61,733 bases of DNA from Pseudonocardia sp. (GCF_029263155.1 NZ_JAJCYB010000014.1:1-61733); one strand, 5' to 3'; positions 24,734 to 34,383 are shown, counted from the first letter of the stretch. The notes: generated by a model from the letters alone, not told the origin. Translations and numbers: made by a program.

Positions 24734-27700
24734 ATGTCCTCCTTCCCGGCCCGAGCCACTGACGCGCGCCCAGCGCCGGACGCACCCGCCCCTTCCGCCC
24801 GACCCACGGGTTCCGCGCCGGATCCCGCATCCGACACCGAACGCCGGCCCCGCCGCCCCCGCAGGCGGCGGTCGCAGGCAGCGGGCCGGAGTCAGGACCC
24901 GTCCCGGACCGACGCACCCGACGGCACCGCGGCCCAAGCCCGCCGGGGGCGGTCGGGCGCACCGCACTCACAGCCCGACTCGCGCGTACGCACGCCCCGA
25001 CTCGCGGAGGGGGACGTCGACGCGCTGGCCGAGCGGCTTCCGGATTTGACCCTGCGTGACGAGCACCGGCTCGCCCGGCGCCTGGAGACCGCCCGCCGCA
25101 CCCGCGATCCGCGAGCCCGCGACCGCGCGCTCGCGGCCGCCGCCGACGCGGTCGACGCCGGCGAGGCACGGGTGGCCGCGCGCCGCGCCGCGGTGCCCGC
25201 GATCAGCTACCCGGAGACCCTGCCGGTCAGCGCCCGGCGCGAGGACATCGCCGCCGCGATCCGCGACCACCAGGTGGTGATCGTCGCCGGCGAGACCGGC
25301 TCCGGGAAGACCACCCAGATCCCGAAGATCTGCCTGGAGCTGGGCCGCGGCGTGCGCGGGCTGATCGGGCACACCCAGCCCCGCCGGCTCGCCGCGCGCA
25401 CCGTGGCCGCGCGGATCGCCGAGGAGTTGCACACCGAGATCGGCGACACCGTCGGCTGGAAGGTGCGGTTCACCGACCAGGTCGGCGAGAACACACTGGT
25501 CAAGCTCATGACCGACGGCATCCTGCTCGCCGAGCTCACCGGCGACCGGATGCTGTGGCAGTACGACACCCTGATCATCGACGAGGCCCACGAGCGCAGC
25601 CTCAACATCGACTTCATCCTCGGCTACCTCGCGCAGCTGCTCCCCCGCCGCCCCGACCTCAAGGTGATCATCACCTCGGCCACGATCGACCCCGAGCGGT
25701 TCGCGGCCCACTTCGCGTCCTCGCCCACCCACCCGGCGCCGATCGTCGAGGTCTCGGGTCGGTCCTACCCCGTGGAGATGCGGTACCGCCCGGTCGTCGA
25801 CCCCGACGACCCCGACGCCGACCCCGACCGCGACCAGCTCGCCGCAATCGCCGACGCCGTCACCGAGCTGCGCCGCGAGGGCCCCGGCGACATCCTCGTG
25901 TTCCTGCCCGGCGAGCGGGAGATCCGCGACACCGCCGACGGCCTGGCGAGACGGGACTTCCCGGGCATCGAGATCCTCCCGCTCTACGCCCGGCAGACCA
26001 CCGCCGAGCAGCAGCGCGTCTTCGCCCCTCGTCAGTCGTCACTCGGCCGGCGGGTGGTGCTGGCGACGAACGTCGCCGAGACCTCGCTGACCGTGCCCGG
26101 CATCCGCTACGTCATCGACCCGGGTCTGGCCCGCATCTCGCGCTACTCGCGACGGCTCAAGGTGCAGCGGCTGCCGATCGAGAAGGTCAGCCAGGCCAGC
26201 GCCAACCAGCGCGCGGGCCGCTGCGGGCGCGTCGCGGACGGCATCTGCATCCGCCTCTACTCCGAGGACGACTTCGACGCCCGCCCCGCGTTCACCGATC
26301 CGGAGATCCTGCGCACCAACCTCGCGTCGGTCGTGCTGCAGATGATCTCGCTGGAGCTGGGCGAGATCACCGAGTTCCCGTTCGTCGACCCGCCGGATCA
26401 GCGCAGCGTCAACGACGGCCTGGCGCTGCTGCAGGAGCTGGGCGCGCTCGACGGGACGCACGCGCTCACCCCGGTCGGTCGCCGCCTGGCCGCGCTCCCC
26501 GTCGATCCGCGCCTGGGCCGGATGCTGGTGGAGGCCGACCGCAACGGCTGCCTGCGGGAGGTGCTCGTCATCGCCGCCGCGCTGTCGGTGCAGGACCCCC
26601 GCGAGCGCCCCACCGAGCAGCGCCAGGCCGCCGACGAGCGCCACGCCCGTTTCGCCGAGGACGGCAGCGACTTCCTCGCGTTCCGCAACCTGTGGACCTA
26701 CGTCGACGAGCAACGCCGGGAGCTGTCCGGGAGCCGGTTCCGCAAGCAGTTGCGCGAGGAGTTCCTGCACTACCTGCGCATCCGCGAGTGGCGGGACCTG
26801 CACGCGCAGCTCCGCTCGGCCGCCCGCAACGCCGGGATGAGCGTGAACGACACCGAGGCGGACGCCGACCGCATCCACCGGTCGATCCTCGCCGGGCTGC
26901 TGAGCCAGGTGGGGCTCAAGGAGGCCGACACCAAGGAGTACCTCGGCGCCCGCGGGGCGAAGTTCATGATCTTCCCCGGATCGCCGCTGGCGAAGCGGGG
27001 CCCGCGCTGGGTGATGGCGGCCGAGCTCGTCGAGACCTCGCGGCTGTTCGCACGCACCGCCGCCCGGATCAAGCCGGAGTGGATCGAGCCGCTCGCCGGG
27101 CACCTGGTGAAGCGGACGTACTCCGAGCCGCACTGGTCGCGCAAGCGCGCCGCCGCGGTGGCCGTCGAGCGCGTCACGCTCTACGGCGTGCCGATCGTGG
27201 TGGACCGCACCGTCGACTACGGGCGGGTCGATCCCGAGGTCTCGCGGGAGCTGTTCATCCGCCACGCGCTCGTCGAGGGCGACTGGGACACCCGCCACCG
27301 CTTCTTCCACGCCAACCGCGAGCTGCTCGAGGTCGCCGAGGAGCTCGAGCACCGGGCGCGGCGGCGCGACCTCGTCGTCGACCCGGAGACCCTCGTCGAG
27401 TTCTACGAGCGGCGGATCCCGGCGCACGTGGTGTCGGGGCGGCACTTCGACACCTGGTACCGCAAGGCGAAACCTGCCCTCGAGCTCACCGACGAGATGG
27501 TGCGCACCGCCCAGGCCGCCGAGATCGACGCCACCGCCTACCCCGACCACGTCGAGGCGGGCGGGCTGACGCTGCCGCTGTCGTACGCGTTCGAGCCCGG
27601 CCATCACACCGACGGCGTCACCGTCGACGTCCCGGTGGCCGCGCTGCACCAGATCGACCCCACGCCGTTCACCTGGCAGGTGCCCGGCCTGCGCGAGGAC

Positions 27701-28894
27701 CTGGTGATCGCGCTGATCAAGACACTGCCGAAGTCGCTGCGCAGGCTGTTCGCGCCCGCCCCCGACCACGCCCGCGCGGTGCTCGCCCGGCTGCGCGACC
27801 AGGACGAACCCTTGCTGGACGGCCTGGAGCGGGAGCTGGGGCGGATGCGCGAGGTCCACATCCCGCGCGAGGCCTGGGAACTCGACCGGCTGCCCGAGCA
27901 CCTCACCGTCACGTTCCGGGTGGTGGACGAGCACGGCGCCGAGGTCACCCGCGGCACCGACCTGGAGGCGCTGCGCCGCGAGCTGGCCCCGAAGGTGCGC
28001 GCCGAGCTGGCCGCCGCGGGCGTCGACCTGGAGCGCCACGGCCTCACCACCTGGACCATCGGCACGCTCCCCCGCGAGCACGCGATCCGCCGCGGCCGGC
28101 ACGTCGTCACCGGGTTCCCCGGCCTGCTGGTCCGCGGCGACGCCGTGGACGTCCGCGTCTTCCCGACGGCCGCCGAGCGCGACCCCGCCCACCACCGCGG
28201 CGTGCGCCGGTTGCTGCTGCGGGAGACCACGTCGCCGGCCAGGCAGGTGCAGCGCGACCTGGACAACGCCGCGAAGCTGGCCCTGTCGCGCAACCCGCAC
28301 GGCTCGGTCGCCGCGCTGCTGGAGGACTGCACCGTCGCCGCGGCCGACGCGCTGATCGCAGCCGCCGGCGGGGACCCGTTCGACGAGCGCGGGTACCTGC
28401 GGCTGCAGAAGCTGTTCCGGGAGCGGCTGGCGTCCACCACGCTGCAGGTGCTGCACGCCGTGCGCGCCGTGCTGGACGGGTGGCACCGCGTGCAGTCCCG
28501 GCTCGCCGACGCGCACCGCACCCCGGGCACCCGCGCCGGGTTCGCCGACATCGACGCCCAGCTCACCGCCCTGGTCGGCCCGGGATTCGCGACGAGCGCG
28601 GGCGCGTCCCGGCTCGGCGACCTCGTGCGCTACCTGGAGGCGATCGAGCGCCGGATCGAGAAGCTGCGCGTCGACCCGGCCCGCGATGCCGAGTGGACCG
28701 CGCAGGTGCGCGCCGTCGCCGACGAGTACGCCGCCGAGCTGGCCGCCGTGCAGCCCGGTACGGAGCCAGCGGCCGGGCTGCGCGAGATCCGCTGGATGAT
28801 CGAGGAGCTGCGCGTGAGCCTCTACGCCCACCCCATGCGCACGAGGTACCCGGTGTCGATCAAGCGCATCCAGAAGGCGATCGACGAGCTATGA
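24734..28894 (+). CDS. hrpA: DEAH-box ATP-dependent RNA helicase HrpA
   Basis: A 1386-residue helicase from ATG 24734. The first 85 residues are Arg/Pro/Ala-rich and disordered. Motif I GETGSGKTTQ is near residue 187, DEAH near 282, SAT near 315 and motif VI QRAGRCGR near 492. The helicase-associated and oligonucleotide-binding regions follow, then the long C-terminal DUF3418 domain of full-length bacterial HrpA (about 1300 residues). HrpA rescues stalled ribosomes and remodels RNA. Residues about 80-92 are encoded by two copies of the GACTCGCG repeat. The gene ends six bases before a hairpin shared with the convergent gene. Confidence 0.95.
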   Translation: MSSFPARATDARPAPDAPAPSARPTGSAPDPASDTERRPRRPRRRRSQAAGRSQDPSRTDAPDGTAAQARRGRSGAPHSQPDSRVRTPRLAEGDVDALAERLPDLTLRDEHRLARRLETARRTRDPRARDRALAAAADAVDAGEARVAARRAAVPAISYPETLPVSARREDIAAAIRDHQVVIVAGETGSGKTTQIPKICLELGRGVRGLIGHTQPRRLAARTVAARIAEELHTEIGDTVGWKVRFTDQVGENTLVKLMTDGILLAELTGDRMLWQYDTLIIDEAHERSLNIDFILGYLAQLLPRRPDLKVIITSATIDPERFAAHFASSPTHPAPIVEVSGRSYPVEMRYRPVVDPDDPDADPDRDQLAAIADAVTELRREGPGDILVFLPGEREIRDTADGLARRDFPGIEILPLYARQTTAEQQRVFAPRQSSLGRRVVLATNVAETSLTVPGIRYVIDPGLARISRYSRRLKVQRLPIEKVSQASANQRAGRCGRVADGICIRLYSEDDFDARPAFTDPEILRTNLASVVLQMISLELGEITEFPFVDPPDQRSVNDGLALLQELGALDGTHALTPVGRRLAALPVDPRLGRMLVEADRNGCLREVLVIAAALSVQDPRERPTEQRQAADERHARFAEDGSDFLAFRNLWTYVDEQRRELSGSRFRKQLREEFLHYLRIREWRDLHAQLRSAARNAGMSVNDTEADADRIHRSILAGLLSQVGLKEADTKEYLGARGAKFMIFPGSPLAKRGPRWVMAAELVETSRLFARTAARIKPEWIEPLAGHLVKRTYSEPHWSRKRAAAVAVERVTLYGVPIVVDRTVDYGRVDPEVSRELFIRHALVEGDWDTRHRFFHANRELLEVAEELEHRARRRDLVVDPETLVEFYERRIPAHVVSGRHFDTWYRKAKPALELTDEMVRTAQAAEIDATAYPDHVEAGGLTLPLSYAFEPGHHTDGVTVDVPVAALHQIDPTPFTWQVPGLREDLVIALIKTLPKSLRRLFAPAPDHARAVLARLRDQDEPLLDGLERELGRMREVHIPREAWELDRLPEHLTVTFRVVDEHGAEVTRGTDLEALRRELAPKVRAELAAAGVDLERHGLTTWTIGTLPREHAIRRGRHVVTGFPGLLVRGDAVDVRVFPTAAERDPAHHRGVRRLLLRETTSPARQVQRDLDNAAKLALSRNPHGSVAALLEDCTVAAADALIAAAGGDPFDERGYLRLQKLFRERLASTTLQVLHAVRAVLDGWHRVQSRLADAHRTPGTRAGFADIDAQLTALVGPGFATSAGASRLGDLVRYLEAIERRIEKLRVDPARDAEWTAQVRAVADEYAAELAAVQPGTEPAAGLREIRWMIEELRVSLYAHPMRTRYPVSIKRIQKAIDEL
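24972..25007. repeat. Two CCGACTCGCG repeats inside hrpA
   Basis: AGCCCGACTCGCGCGT (24972-24987) and CGCCCCGACTCGCGG (24993-25007) are direct copies of the element clustered at 13611-13725. They encode PDSRVRTPRLA in the disordered N-terminal extension of HrpA and preserve its frame. Confidence 0.7.
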
Positions 28895-28899
28895 ACGCC

Positions 28900-28960
28900 A
28901 CGAGATCTACCTGAGCGGGGCCCCGGGCACCATGGACCCCACTGAGGTGGATCTGGTTCG
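28900..28960. repeat. CGAGATCTAC-type hairpin, copy 1, between convergent genes
   Basis: CGAGATCTACCTGAGCGGGG is opposed by CCCCACTGAGGTGGATCTGG; the arms pair with a few mismatches around a CCCGGGCACCATGG-type loop. It begins six bases after the hrpA stop and contains the stop codon of the convergent AbiEi/DUF559 gene. A terminator role for both is likely. Confidence 0.7.
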
Positions 28961-29818
28961 TTCCAGCGCTCGCCGGATCTGCGCGACGATCTTCTCCGGT
29001 TCGCAGTAGATCTCGTACTTCGTGTAGCTGTACAGGCGCCAGCCCTTGTCGACCAGGTCGGTACCGCGGCCGATGTCGCGCAGCACGCCCTCCGGGGTCG
29101 TGTGTCCCTCGCCCTCGTACTCGATCCCGATCATGTGTTCGGGGTACGCCAGGTCGAGCCACACCGCTCGGCGGGCCTGCTCGTCCTGCACCACCCACTG
29201 CACCTCGGGCCGCGGCAGCCCGGCGAGCACCAGCAACAGGCGCAGGCGCGTCTCCATCGGGGACCCGGACCGGCGGTCGGCGAGCGATAGCACCTCGCAG
29301 ACGGCGTCGTTCCCCCGCGCACGGGGGAAGTGCACCAGGAAGTTCAGCAGCAGGTCGGGCGAGAAGCCGTGGACGCGGGCGAGCGCGTCCACCGCCACCA
29401 CTCGGTCGACGAGGTCACCCCGGCGGGCGAGGTCCCAGGCGGTACGGATCGGGGTGGTCGTCCGGAGCGTGCCGACGCACTGCATCTCCCCGGGCGCCAG
29501 GCGGTCCCGGTGGACGAGCAGGCCGGGATGGACCCGTTGCTTCCCTGCGAACACAGTCACCTCGGCCGGCGCGTCCCGCGGGCCGCAGGAGGCTCCGAGC
29601 AGCTCGGCCGCCGCGTAGCCGGACAGAACTCCACGGCCCTCGACGTAGCGGTAGGCGGCGTGCGAGCGCAGTGTGAGGTCACGCTTCCGCTCGGCGGCGA
29701 CGTACGTATCGGGGAACAGCCGCGCGAACCGCGGCCCGCGCAGCACGTCCTTCGTGACGAGCCCCGCAGCGACGGCGAGCGAGCCACGAAAGGCGACGGG
29801 CCACCCCGGTACGACCAT
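28907..29818 (-). CDS. AbiEi-like / DUF559 endonuclease-fold protein
   Basis: A 303-residue protein from ATG 29818. The N-terminal half (LAVAAGLVTKDVLRGPRFARLFPDTYV, RGVLSGYAAAELLGA, TTPIRTAWDLARRGD in pieces) resembles the AbiEi-type antitoxin/regulator fold; the C-terminal half (VWLDLAYPEHMIGIEYEGEGH, GRGTDLVDKGWRLYSYT) matches DUF559/Vsr-like restriction-endonuclease folds with the D..E..E pattern. Such genes are frequent in actinobacteria, often several per genome, and function is not established. Its 3' end and its upstream region each carry a copy of the same hairpin element. Confidence 0.75.
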   Translation of the reverse strand: MVVPGWPVAFRGSLAVAAGLVTKDVLRGPRFARLFPDTYVAAERKRDLTLRSHAAYRYVEGRGVLSGYAAAELLGASCGPRDAPAEVTVFAGKQRVHPGLLVHRDRLAPGEMQCVGTLRTTTPIRTAWDLARRGDLVDRVVAVDALARVHGFSPDLLLNFLVHFPRARGNDAVCEVLSLADRRSGSPMETRLRLLLVLAGLPRPEVQWVVQDEQARRAVWLDLAYPEHMIGIEYEGEGHTTPEGVLRDIGRGTDLVDKGWRLYSYTKYEIYCEPEKIVAQIRRALERTRSTSVGSMVPGAPLR

Positions 29819-29872
29819 CGGCGCAGGATGCCCGCAACCGCATCCGCTCCGTGGGCGTTTCGCACAGTTCGC

Positions 29873-29935
29873 AGCACGAGATCTACGCGAGCGGGGAGAG
29901 CGATGGCACGAACCCCTCTGACGTAGATCTCGCGC
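29873..29935. repeat. CGAGATCTAC-type hairpin, copy 2
   Basis: CACGAGATCTACGCGAGCGGG (29875-29895) is opposed by CCCCTCTGACGTAGATCTCG (29913-29932), with a GAGAGCGATGGCACGAA-type loop. It is clearly related to copy 1 at 28900-28960 and lies 55 bases upstream of the AbiEi/DUF559 start. Confidence 0.75.
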
Positions 29936-30050
29936 GTCAGCGGCTGACCACGCGCCCGGGAGGACCATCACCTTGATCGACGCCGGGTCGCGGCGCGTCG
30001 CGCTCCTCCAGAACCACCCGACCGGCGCCGTACAGCGCGGCCGCCCCGCG

Positions 30051-31037
30051 TCAGGGGCGCACCTGGATCTTCCGTCCCACCCCGGCCCGGAACTGCTCCA
30101 GTGCAGCCGGGTACTCCTCCAGCGGCCTGCGGTCACTGATCATGATCTCCGGCCGGAGCACCCCGTCGGCGAAGAGCTCCGCGGCCCGCTCGAAACTGTG
30201 CAGCACCGCCATCGACCCGACGATCCGGATCTCCTGGTTGTAGACGCGGAACGGCGAGAACCGCGCCACGGCGTCCTCGTTGGCCACCCCGAACTGCTGG
30301 AACGTGCCGCCGCGGATCACGCGGCCCAGGCCGTCCTCGATGGCGGCGACGACCCCGGTGCAGTCGATCACGACGTCCCAGCCGCGCGGGCGGTCCAGCT
30401 CGTCGGCGCCGGTCACGGTGGCCGTGCAGCCCAGCTCCTTCGCCGTCTCCAGCCGAGCGGGGTTGAGGTCGACCATGCTGACGCTGGCCGCGCCGGCCCG
30501 CTTGGCCAGCTCCATCATCATCAGGCCCATCGTGCCCGCGCCGTAGATCAGGTAGTGGTCGCCGAGCGCCGGGGCGAGCACGTCGAAGCCGCGCACGGCG
30601 CACGACAGCGGCTCGATCAGGGCGGCGTCGGCGGGCGACACCCCGGCGGGCAGCACCACACAGTTGGCCACCGGCGCCACCGCGTACTCGGCCGCACCAC
30701 CCGTCGTCGACACGCCGATCGCGGCCCAGCGCTCGCACAGGTTGCCCCGCCCGCGCCGGCAGAAGTAGCACTCGCCGCAGTGCAGCGACGGGTCCACGGC
30801 CACCTGCTCACCGACCTGCACCTCGGTGACGTCGCGACCCCTCGCCACGACCTCCCCGGCGAACTCGTGCCCCGGTGTCACCGGCAGCGTGGGCGCGAAC
30901 TCCCCGTCGGCGATGTGCAGGTCGGTGCCGCAGATGCCGCACCCGGCCACGGCGACGACGACCTCCCGCGGCCCCGGCGCCGGGTCCGGCACCGTCTCCA
31001 CGGTGACCTGGTCGGCGGAGATGACAGCTGCTCTCAT
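30051..31037 (-). CDS. Zinc-dependent alcohol (polyol) dehydrogenase
   Basis: A 328-residue medium-chain dehydrogenase from ATG 31037. Catalytic zinc ligands are in CGICGTDLH and GHE (near residues 37-62), and the structural zinc site is CGECYFCRRGRGNLC. The NAD-binding region is YGAGTMGLMMMELAKR near residue 165. It is closest to sorbitol/arabitol/threonine-type dehydrogenases. Its start overlaps the permease stop by one base, so it is the last gene of the polyol-uptake operon and probably oxidises the imported polyol to a ketose. Confidence 0.9.
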   Translation of the reverse strand: MRAAVISADQVTVETVPDPAPGPREVVVAVAGCGICGTDLHIADGEFAPTLPVTPGHEFAGEVVARGRDVTEVQVGEQVAVDPSLHCGECYFCRRGRGNLCERWAAIGVSTTGGAAEYAVAPVANCVVLPAGVSPADAALIEPLSCAVRGFDVLAPALGDHYLIYGAGTMGLMMMELAKRAGAASVSMVDLNPARLETAKELGCTATVTGADELDRPRGWDVVIDCTGVVAAIEDGLGRVIRGGTFQQFGVANEDAVARFSPFRVYNQEIRIVGSMAVLHSFERAAELFADGVLRPEIMISDRRPLEEYPAALEQFRAGVGRKIQVRP

Positions 31038-31918
31038 TACTTGATCGCTCCCAACGACAGGCCCTGCACCAGCTTGTCCTGCGCCGCGAACCCGGCGATG
31101 AGCACCGGAAGCGACACCACCACTGCCGCCGCGCACACCTTCGCCAGGAACAGCCCCTGACTGGTGACGAAGCTCGTCAGGAACACCGGCGCCGTCTGCG
31201 CCACGGTCGCCGTCAGCACCCGGGCGAACAGCAGCTCGTTCCAGCTGAAGATGAAACAGATCAGCGACGTGGCCGCGATCCCCGGCAGCACCATGGGGAT
31301 CAGGATCGTGCGCAGCGTGCGCATCAGCGAGCAGCCGTCCATCGCCGCCGCCTCCAGCACCTCGCCGGGGACCTCGGCGAGGAACGAGCGCATCATCCAC
31401 ACCGCGATCGGCAGGTTCATCGAGGTGTACAGGATGATGAGCAGCCAGATGTTGTCGAGCATCCCGATGCCCTGCGCGATCAGGTAGACCGGCAGCAGGC
31501 CGGCCACCACCGGCAGCATCTTGGTGGACAGGAAGAAGAACAGCACGTCGGTCCACTTGCGCACCGGACGGATCGACAGCGCGTACGCGGCGGGGATCGC
31601 CAGGACGAGCACCAGCGCCGTGGACACGACGCTCGCCGTCATCGAGTTGAGCAGCGGCGGCCACGGGCTCGCCCCCGTCGACGCCCCGAAGAAGTTGAGA
31701 TAGCCGTCGAGGGTGAGCGGCGCGAACACCGACGGGGGGTTGGTCGCCGCATCGTTCTCACTGTGGAACGAGGTCAGGACCATCCACACGACCGGCAGCA
31801 CGAACAGGATGCCGACGATCCAGGCGACCACCCCGAGATAGGTGCCCGACCGGCGGCGCTGCGGCTTCGCCGTGGCGAGTCCGGACGGGGTGGCCGGAGC
31901 ATCGAGAGTGGCAGTCAT
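31037..31918 (-). CDS. Carbohydrate (polyol) ABC transporter permease, MalG type
   Basis: A 293-residue inner-membrane protein with six membrane segments. The cytoplasmic EAA loop that contacts the ATPase is EAAAMDGCSLMRTLRTILIP near residues 195-215. The sequence is of the SmoG/MalG class of CUT1 sugar and polyol importers. It follows the first permease by 34 bases and is joined to the dehydrogenase by a TAATG overlap. Confidence 0.92.
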   Translation of the reverse strand: MTATLDAPATPSGLATAKPQRRRSGTYLGVVAWIVGILFVLPVVWMVLTSFHSENDAATNPPSVFAPLTLDGYLNFFGASTGASPWPPLLNSMTASVVSTALVLVLAIPAAYALSIRPVRKWTDVLFFFLSTKMLPVVAGLLPVYLIAQGIGMLDNIWLLIILYTSMNLPIAVWMMRSFLAEVPGEVLEAAAMDGCSLMRTLRTILIPMVLPGIAATSLICFIFSWNELLFARVLTATVAQTAPVFLTSFVTSQGLFLAKVCAAAVVVSLPVLIAGFAAQDKLVQGLSLGAIK

Positions 31919-31952
31919 GTCGGCTCCTCCGCGGGAAGAAGTGCGTCGTCGG

Positions 31953-32888
31953 TCATCGGGAACCCTCCTGGCGGAACAGCGACGACACGGTGCGCAGGGC
32001 GAACATGGCGATGAGGATCGTCCCGATCACCACGATGACCCCGGCGGCGGACGCCCGGCCGTAGTCCTGCGCGTTGTAGAAGGTCTGGTAGATCGTGTAC
32101 GGCAGGTTCGCCGTGCCCAGGCCACCCGAGGTGATCGTGAAGACGGCGTCGAAGTTCTGGACGATGTAGATCGATCCGAGCAGCCCGCCGAGCTCCAGGT
32201 ACTGGCGCAGGTGCGGGAAGGTCATGTAGCGGAAGATCTGCCAGTTCGAGCAGCCGTCGATCTGCGCGGCCTCGATGACGTCGAGCGGCTTGCTCTGCAG
32301 CCCGGCCAGGATGATCAGCATCATGAACGGGGTCCACTGCCACACGAGCGCGGCGACGACGGACGTCAGCGGTGCGGCGGAGATCCAGTCCGGCTGCGGG
32401 GCGTTCGCCCCGAAGATCCAGGTGAGCACGCCGTTGAACAGCCCGTACTCGGGGTTGTAGAGCGCGTGCTTCCACACCAGCGCCGCGGCCACCGGCACCA
32501 CCAGGAACGGCGTGATCATCATCGTGCGCACGAACCCGCGCCCGAGGAACGCGCGGTCGAGCAGCAGCGCGATGAGCAGGCCGAGCACCAGGCTGACCGC
32601 CACCACCGACACGGTCAGCACGATCGTCGTGACGATCGCCTCGCGCGTGGTGACGTCGGTGAGGACGCGCGCGAAGTTGTCGAATCCCGCGAACCCGCGC
32701 TCGTCGGGGTAGTAGGCGTTCCAGTTCATGAACGAGATCACCAGCGTGCCCAGGAACGGCAGCTGCGTCACGACGATCAGGAAGATCAGGGCGGGCAGCA
32801 GCGGGGCCCGGCGCGCCCAGTCACCGGCCTTGCGCAGCGCGGGCCCCTCGGGCTGGGCCGTCCGGGGCCGTTCCACCGTCGTCGTCAT
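31953..32888 (-). CDS. Carbohydrate (polyol) ABC transporter permease, MalF type
   Basis: A 311-residue permease with six to seven membrane segments from ATG 32888. The EAA loop reads EAAQIDGCSNWQIFRYMTFP. Features such as VISFMNWNAYYPDERGFAGFDNF are typical of SmoF-like polyol permeases. It overlaps the binding-protein stop by four bases (ATGA). Confidence 0.92.
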   Translation of the reverse strand: MTTTVERPRTAQPEGPALRKAGDWARRAPLLPALIFLIVVTQLPFLGTLVISFMNWNAYYPDERGFAGFDNFARVLTDVTTREAIVTTIVLTVSVVAVSLVLGLLIALLLDRAFLGRGFVRTMMITPFLVVPVAAALVWKHALYNPEYGLFNGVLTWIFGANAPQPDWISAAPLTSVVAALVWQWTPFMMLIILAGLQSKPLDVIEAAQIDGCSNWQIFRYMTFPHLRQYLELGGLLGSIYIVQNFDAVFTITSGGLGTANLPYTIYQTFYNAQDYGRASAAGVIVVIGTILIAMFALRTVSSLFRQEGSR

Positions 32889-34243
32889 GATCCACTCTCC
32901 CGGGACCGGTACCGCTCCGCCACGTCGTCGGCCAGCTCCTGGCCGCGGTCGAGCGCCTCGGCGACGCTCGTCTGGCCGGCGATGGCCGAGCTGATCTGCT
33001 GCGACACCTGGGTCCCCAGATCCGGGAACTCCGGAATGCCGACGAACTGGACGCCCAGCGCCGGTCGCGGTTGCACGCCGGGGTCGCGCGGGTCGGCCGA
33101 CTCGATCGCCCGGCGCGTCGGCTCGGCGAACGCCGCCGACTCGGCGAGGTAGTCCGGGTTGGAGTAGGTCGACGCCCGCTTGCCCGCGGGTACCGACGAC
33201 CACCCGATCTCCTCGCCGACGAGCTGCTCGTACTCCTTGCCCGAGGCCCACGAGACGAACTGCCAGGCCGCGTCCTTGCGCTCGCTGGCCGCCTGGATGC
33301 CCCACGACCAGGCGTAGAGCCAGCCGGCGCTGTCGGTCTCGACCACCGGGGCCGGGGCGTAGCCCATGCGCCCCCGGACCGGGGAGTCGGCGGCCTCCAG
33401 CGATCCCGCCGCCGAGGTGGCGTCGTACCACATCGCGGCGTTGCCCTGGATGAGGTTGTTGAGGCACTCGGTGAACCCGGCCTGCGCGGCGCCGGTCTCG
33501 CCGTGCTCGCGCACGAGGTCGACGTAGAAGGTCACGGCCTCGGTGAACTCCGGCGCGTTCACCTGCGCCTGCCAGTCCTGCGTGAACCAGGTGCCGCCGA
33601 AGGTGTTGACCACGGTGGTGAGCGGCGCGAAGACCTGGCCCCATCCCGGCTGGCCGCGCAGGCAGATCCCCGCCATGCCCGGCTGGATGCCGTCGATGCG
33701 CGCGGCGATGTCGGCCACCTGCGGCCAGGTCGGGTTCTCCGGCATGGTGATGCCGGCCTGTTCCAGCACGTCGCGGCGGTACATGAGGAACGAGGACTCG
33801 CCGTAGAACGGCTGGCCGTAGACCTGCCCGTCGTCACCGGTGAGCGAGGTGACCATCGGCGCGAGGATGTCGTCCTGGTCGAACTCCGGGTCGGCCTCGA
33901 TGAAGGAGTCCATCGGCGCGATCCAGCCGCTGCGCGCGTAGATCGGGATCTCGAAGTTGGACAGCGTCGCGACGTCGTACTGGCCGGCCTGGCTGGAGAA
34001 CTCCTGGCTGATCTTGTCGCGGACGTCGTTCTCGGGCAGCACCGTGAAGTTGACGGTGATGCCGGTCTCGCGGGTGAAGTGGTCGGCCGTGAGCCGCTGG
34101 AGATCCACCATCTGCTGGTTGTTGACCATCAGCACGTTGATGCTGTTCGGCCCGCCCCCACCGACGGAGCCGCCCCATCCCGCGCATCCCGAGCTCACCA
34201 GCAGCACCACGATCGCGAGCAGCACCGCGCGCGAACGTCTCAT
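32885..34243 (-). CDS. Extracellular sugar/polyol-binding lipoprotein
   Basis: A 452-residue solute-binding protein. The signal peptide (AVLLAIVVLLVSSGCAG) ends in a lipobox with the cysteine near residue 20. The mature part is a CUT1-type binding protein of the mannitol/sorbitol group (INVLMVNNQQMVDLQ, YDVATLSNFEIP, PFYGESSFLMYRRD, AMWYDATSAAGSL). It is the first gene of the operon binding protein, two permeases, dehydrogenase. No ATPase is encoded nearby, so a shared MsiK-like ATPase is expected elsewhere. Confidence 0.92.
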   Translation of the reverse strand: MRRSRAVLLAIVVLLVSSGCAGWGGSVGGGGPNSINVLMVNNQQMVDLQRLTADHFTRETGITVNFTVLPENDVRDKISQEFSSQAGQYDVATLSNFEIPIYARSGWIAPMDSFIEADPEFDQDDILAPMVTSLTGDDGQVYGQPFYGESSFLMYRRDVLEQAGITMPENPTWPQVADIAARIDGIQPGMAGICLRGQPGWGQVFAPLTTVVNTFGGTWFTQDWQAQVNAPEFTEAVTFYVDLVREHGETGAAQAGFTECLNNLIQGNAAMWYDATSAAGSLEAADSPVRGRMGYAPAPVVETDSAGWLYAWSWGIQAASERKDAAWQFVSWASGKEYEQLVGEEIGWSSVPAGKRASTYSNPDYLAESAAFAEPTRRAIESADPRDPGVQPRPALGVQFVGIPEFPDLGTQVSQQISSAIAGQTSVAEALDRGQELADDVAERYRSRESGS

Positions 34244-34252
34244 CTCACCCTC

Positions 34253-34294
34253 CCCGACAGAAGTGCCCGACAGAAAGTGCCCGACAGAAGAGTG
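34253..34294. repeat. Three direct repeats of CCCGACAGAAGTG
   Basis: CCCGACAGAAGTG occurs three times in a row with one-base variations (CCCGACAGAAAGTG, CCCGACAGAAGAGTG) in the leader of the binding-protein gene, between its ribosome site and the first SorC palindrome. It may be slippage-derived or a regulatory leader. Confidence 0.6.
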
Positions 34295-34307
34295 CTCAGA
34301 TGAGCAC
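34292..34307. promoter_or_regulatory. SorC-type operator 1
   Basis: GTGCTCAgaTGAGCAC is a perfect inverted repeat with 7-bp arms in the divergent promoter between the uptake operon and the SorC regulator gene. It lies 49 bases upstream of the binding-protein start. Confidence 0.75.
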
Positions 34308-34383
34308 CAGCCCGATCACACGATCGAAGTGTGGCAGCGCTCACCCTGCAGGCCAAGAAACGTGTAAGAATGGGCGTCGAAGC

